From Breviolum minutum Mf 1.05b.01 (Eukaryota; Sar; Dinophyceae; Suessiales; Symbiodiniaceae), in assembly GCA_000507305.1 (NCBI GenBank), contig DF240117.1, positions 8,146 to 72,145 on the forward strand: a stretch of DNA of 64,000 bases. The letters run 5' to 3'. The notes under the pieces are model-generated. The model saw only the letters and a program-made list of their open reading frames with translations, was not told the DNA's origin and ran no database searches. The number at the start of each line of letters is the position of its first letter. The stretch's first letter is position 1. The translations under genes were made by a program, and so were the position numbers. This document shows positions 63,993 to 64,000 of this stretch, piece by piece.

Positions 63993-64000
63993 CTGCAAGG

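Overview
The window looks like nuclear DNA of a dinoflagellate, most likely from the Symbiodiniaceae/Suessiales lineage. This is an inference from gene structure. Genes are cut into many short exons. Reading-frame continuity across conserved proteins forces GT, GC and GA splice donors in similar numbers, nearly always with an AG|G-type acceptor. GC and GA donors at this frequency are a known dinoflagellate trait. Most genes lie on the + strand. Simple repeats, AT-rich introns and one 604-nt assembly gap fill much of the rest. Because exons are short, only genes with recognisable domains could be joined with confidence; many other coding stretches are reported as exon candidates.

Layout. 1-6.5 kb: simple repeats and a possible membrane-protein exon pair. 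6.6-13.0 kb: a multi-exon + strand gene, or run of genes, carrying three copies of a short peptide module (consensus V-R-D-P-T-A-Y-V) about 3 kb apart. 13.7-26.3 kb: scattered exon candidates, a fourth module copy at 19.2 kb and two copies of a palindromic TA-flanked mini-element (7.1 and 22.9 kb). 26.4-40.5 kb: a tubulin-tyrosine-ligase-like (TTLL) gene. One of its introns (27505-37119) contains a complete PKA-like AGC protein kinase gene of about 13 exons on the same strand (27.8-34.6 kb). 40.9-42.6 kb: further exons, possibly the TTLL tail, and a fifth module copy. 45.5-48.7 kb: a SulP anion transporter with STAS and cyclic-nucleotide-binding-like domains in four exons. 50.2-56.3 kb: a gene of unknown, largely helical product whose C-terminus resembles a PAM2 (poly(A)-binding-protein interaction) motif. 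It spans the assembly gap. 56.8-58.2 kb: a sixth module copy followed by an amidase-signature enzyme. 58.9-60.4 kb: a very AT-rich island. 60.8-64 kb: minus-strand genes, including an alpha-kinase (eEF2K/MHCK type), so the coding strand switches convergently just beside the AT-rich island.

The recognisable genes do not form one pathway. Kinase, alpha-kinase, TTLL and a cNMP-like domain suggest signalling and cytoskeletal roles, but their co-location is not evidence of joint function. The most notable structures are the nested kinase gene, the dispersed V-R-D-P-T-A-Y module, and the hairpin mini-element pair whose arms changed together.
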